Part shown: piece after piece, positions 5,989 to 6,096 of the stretch
Position numbering within the stretch: the stretch's first letter is position 1
Layout: every line of letters starts with the position of its first letter
Assembly (NCBI GenBank): GCA_023265235.1
Contig: JAHFUF010000339.1
Span: 1-6,096, forward strand
Source of the DNA: Blastocatellia bacterium
GTDB lineage: Bacteria; Acidobacteriota; Blastocatellia; Chloracidobacteriales; JADJPF01
Direction: 5' to 3'
Length of the DNA: 6,096 bases
The notes under the pieces: generated by a model
Seen by the model: the letters and a program-made list of their open reading frames with translations, nothing else
What the model was told of the DNA's origin: nothing
The model's database searches: none
Made by a program: the position numbers and the translations under genes

Positions 5989-6096
5989 TCTAAACTTGGT
6001 GGCATATATAAAGCATATCGCAGAGTTCAAAACATTTAAAATCAATAGTTTTTATAAATTTGACCAGATGGTTTTTACTATTGAAAATGAAAAACG
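5989..6096. other. AT-rich 3' flank with a 16-bp word shared with the intergenic region
   Basis: No gene or convincing terminator is seen in these 108 bp. TTTTACTATTGAAAAT at 6073-6088 repeats bases 2180-2195 exactly and in the same orientation, so the word stands before and after the ROCO gene. It could be part of the promoter region of a gene beyond the window. Confidence 0.4.

Noticed and set aside
6062..6076. Intrinsic terminator after the ROCO gene (ACCA-GA-TGGT then T-run)
   Set aside because: The stem is only three to four pairs with an impossibly small or unstable loop; not a credible terminator.

Overview
The window reads as part of a cyanobacterial plasmid or plasmid-derived island. 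This rests on a large truncated replication protein of the CyRepA1 type (known to me from cyanobacterial plasmids) and on a ROCO-type multidomain GTPase of a kind typical of cyanobacteria. Both genes are on the + strand, the DNA is AT-rich (roughly one third G+C by eye), and Shine-Dalgarno sequences are lacking, which is common in cyanobacteria. I saw no HIP1 octamer (GCGATCGC), so the host could be one of the HIP1-poor, low-GC lineages, or the element may simply not carry the host signature. The genus cannot be named from the sequence.

Layout: (1) bases 1-1958, the 3' part of a superfamily-2-helicase-like plasmid replication gene. The frame is already open at the left edge, so the ATG at 42 is internal and the N-terminus (including any Walker A motif) lies outside the window. 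(2) bases 1959-2319, a 361-bp intergenic region rich in structure: a hairpin with competing arms, three perfect tandem 11-bp direct repeats, a second degenerate 11-bp pair, a DnaA-box-like word and two imperfect copies of a TATAGT-containing element. It is the best candidate for a replication origin and/or control region, and for the promoter of the next gene. (3) bases 2320-5988, one 1222-residue protein with an unassigned helical N-terminus, nine 23-residue leucine-rich repeats, a Roc GTPase, a COR domain, a coiled coil, a Q/N/S/T-rich linker, a second complete GTPase and a lysine-rich tail. (4) bases 5989-6096, a short AT-rich end without a recognisable gene.

The most interesting item is the C-terminal GTPase. 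It belongs to the AIG1/GIMAP/Toc superfamily, and by motif it looks especially close to the chloroplast import receptors Toc34/Toc33 (RLD-x-x-RV segment, the IW segment before strand 5, and a C-terminal LPNGE-x-W element). One polypeptide therefore carries a Ras-like Roc-COR switch, which dimerises through COR, and a Toc34-like GTPase, which in its known relatives dimerises across the nucleotide. I infer a signalling or oligomerising switch, with the LRRs as sensor and the second GTPase as output or membrane/oligomerisation module. Its position beside the replication gene makes plasmid maintenance or host/phage defence reasonable but unproven ideas.
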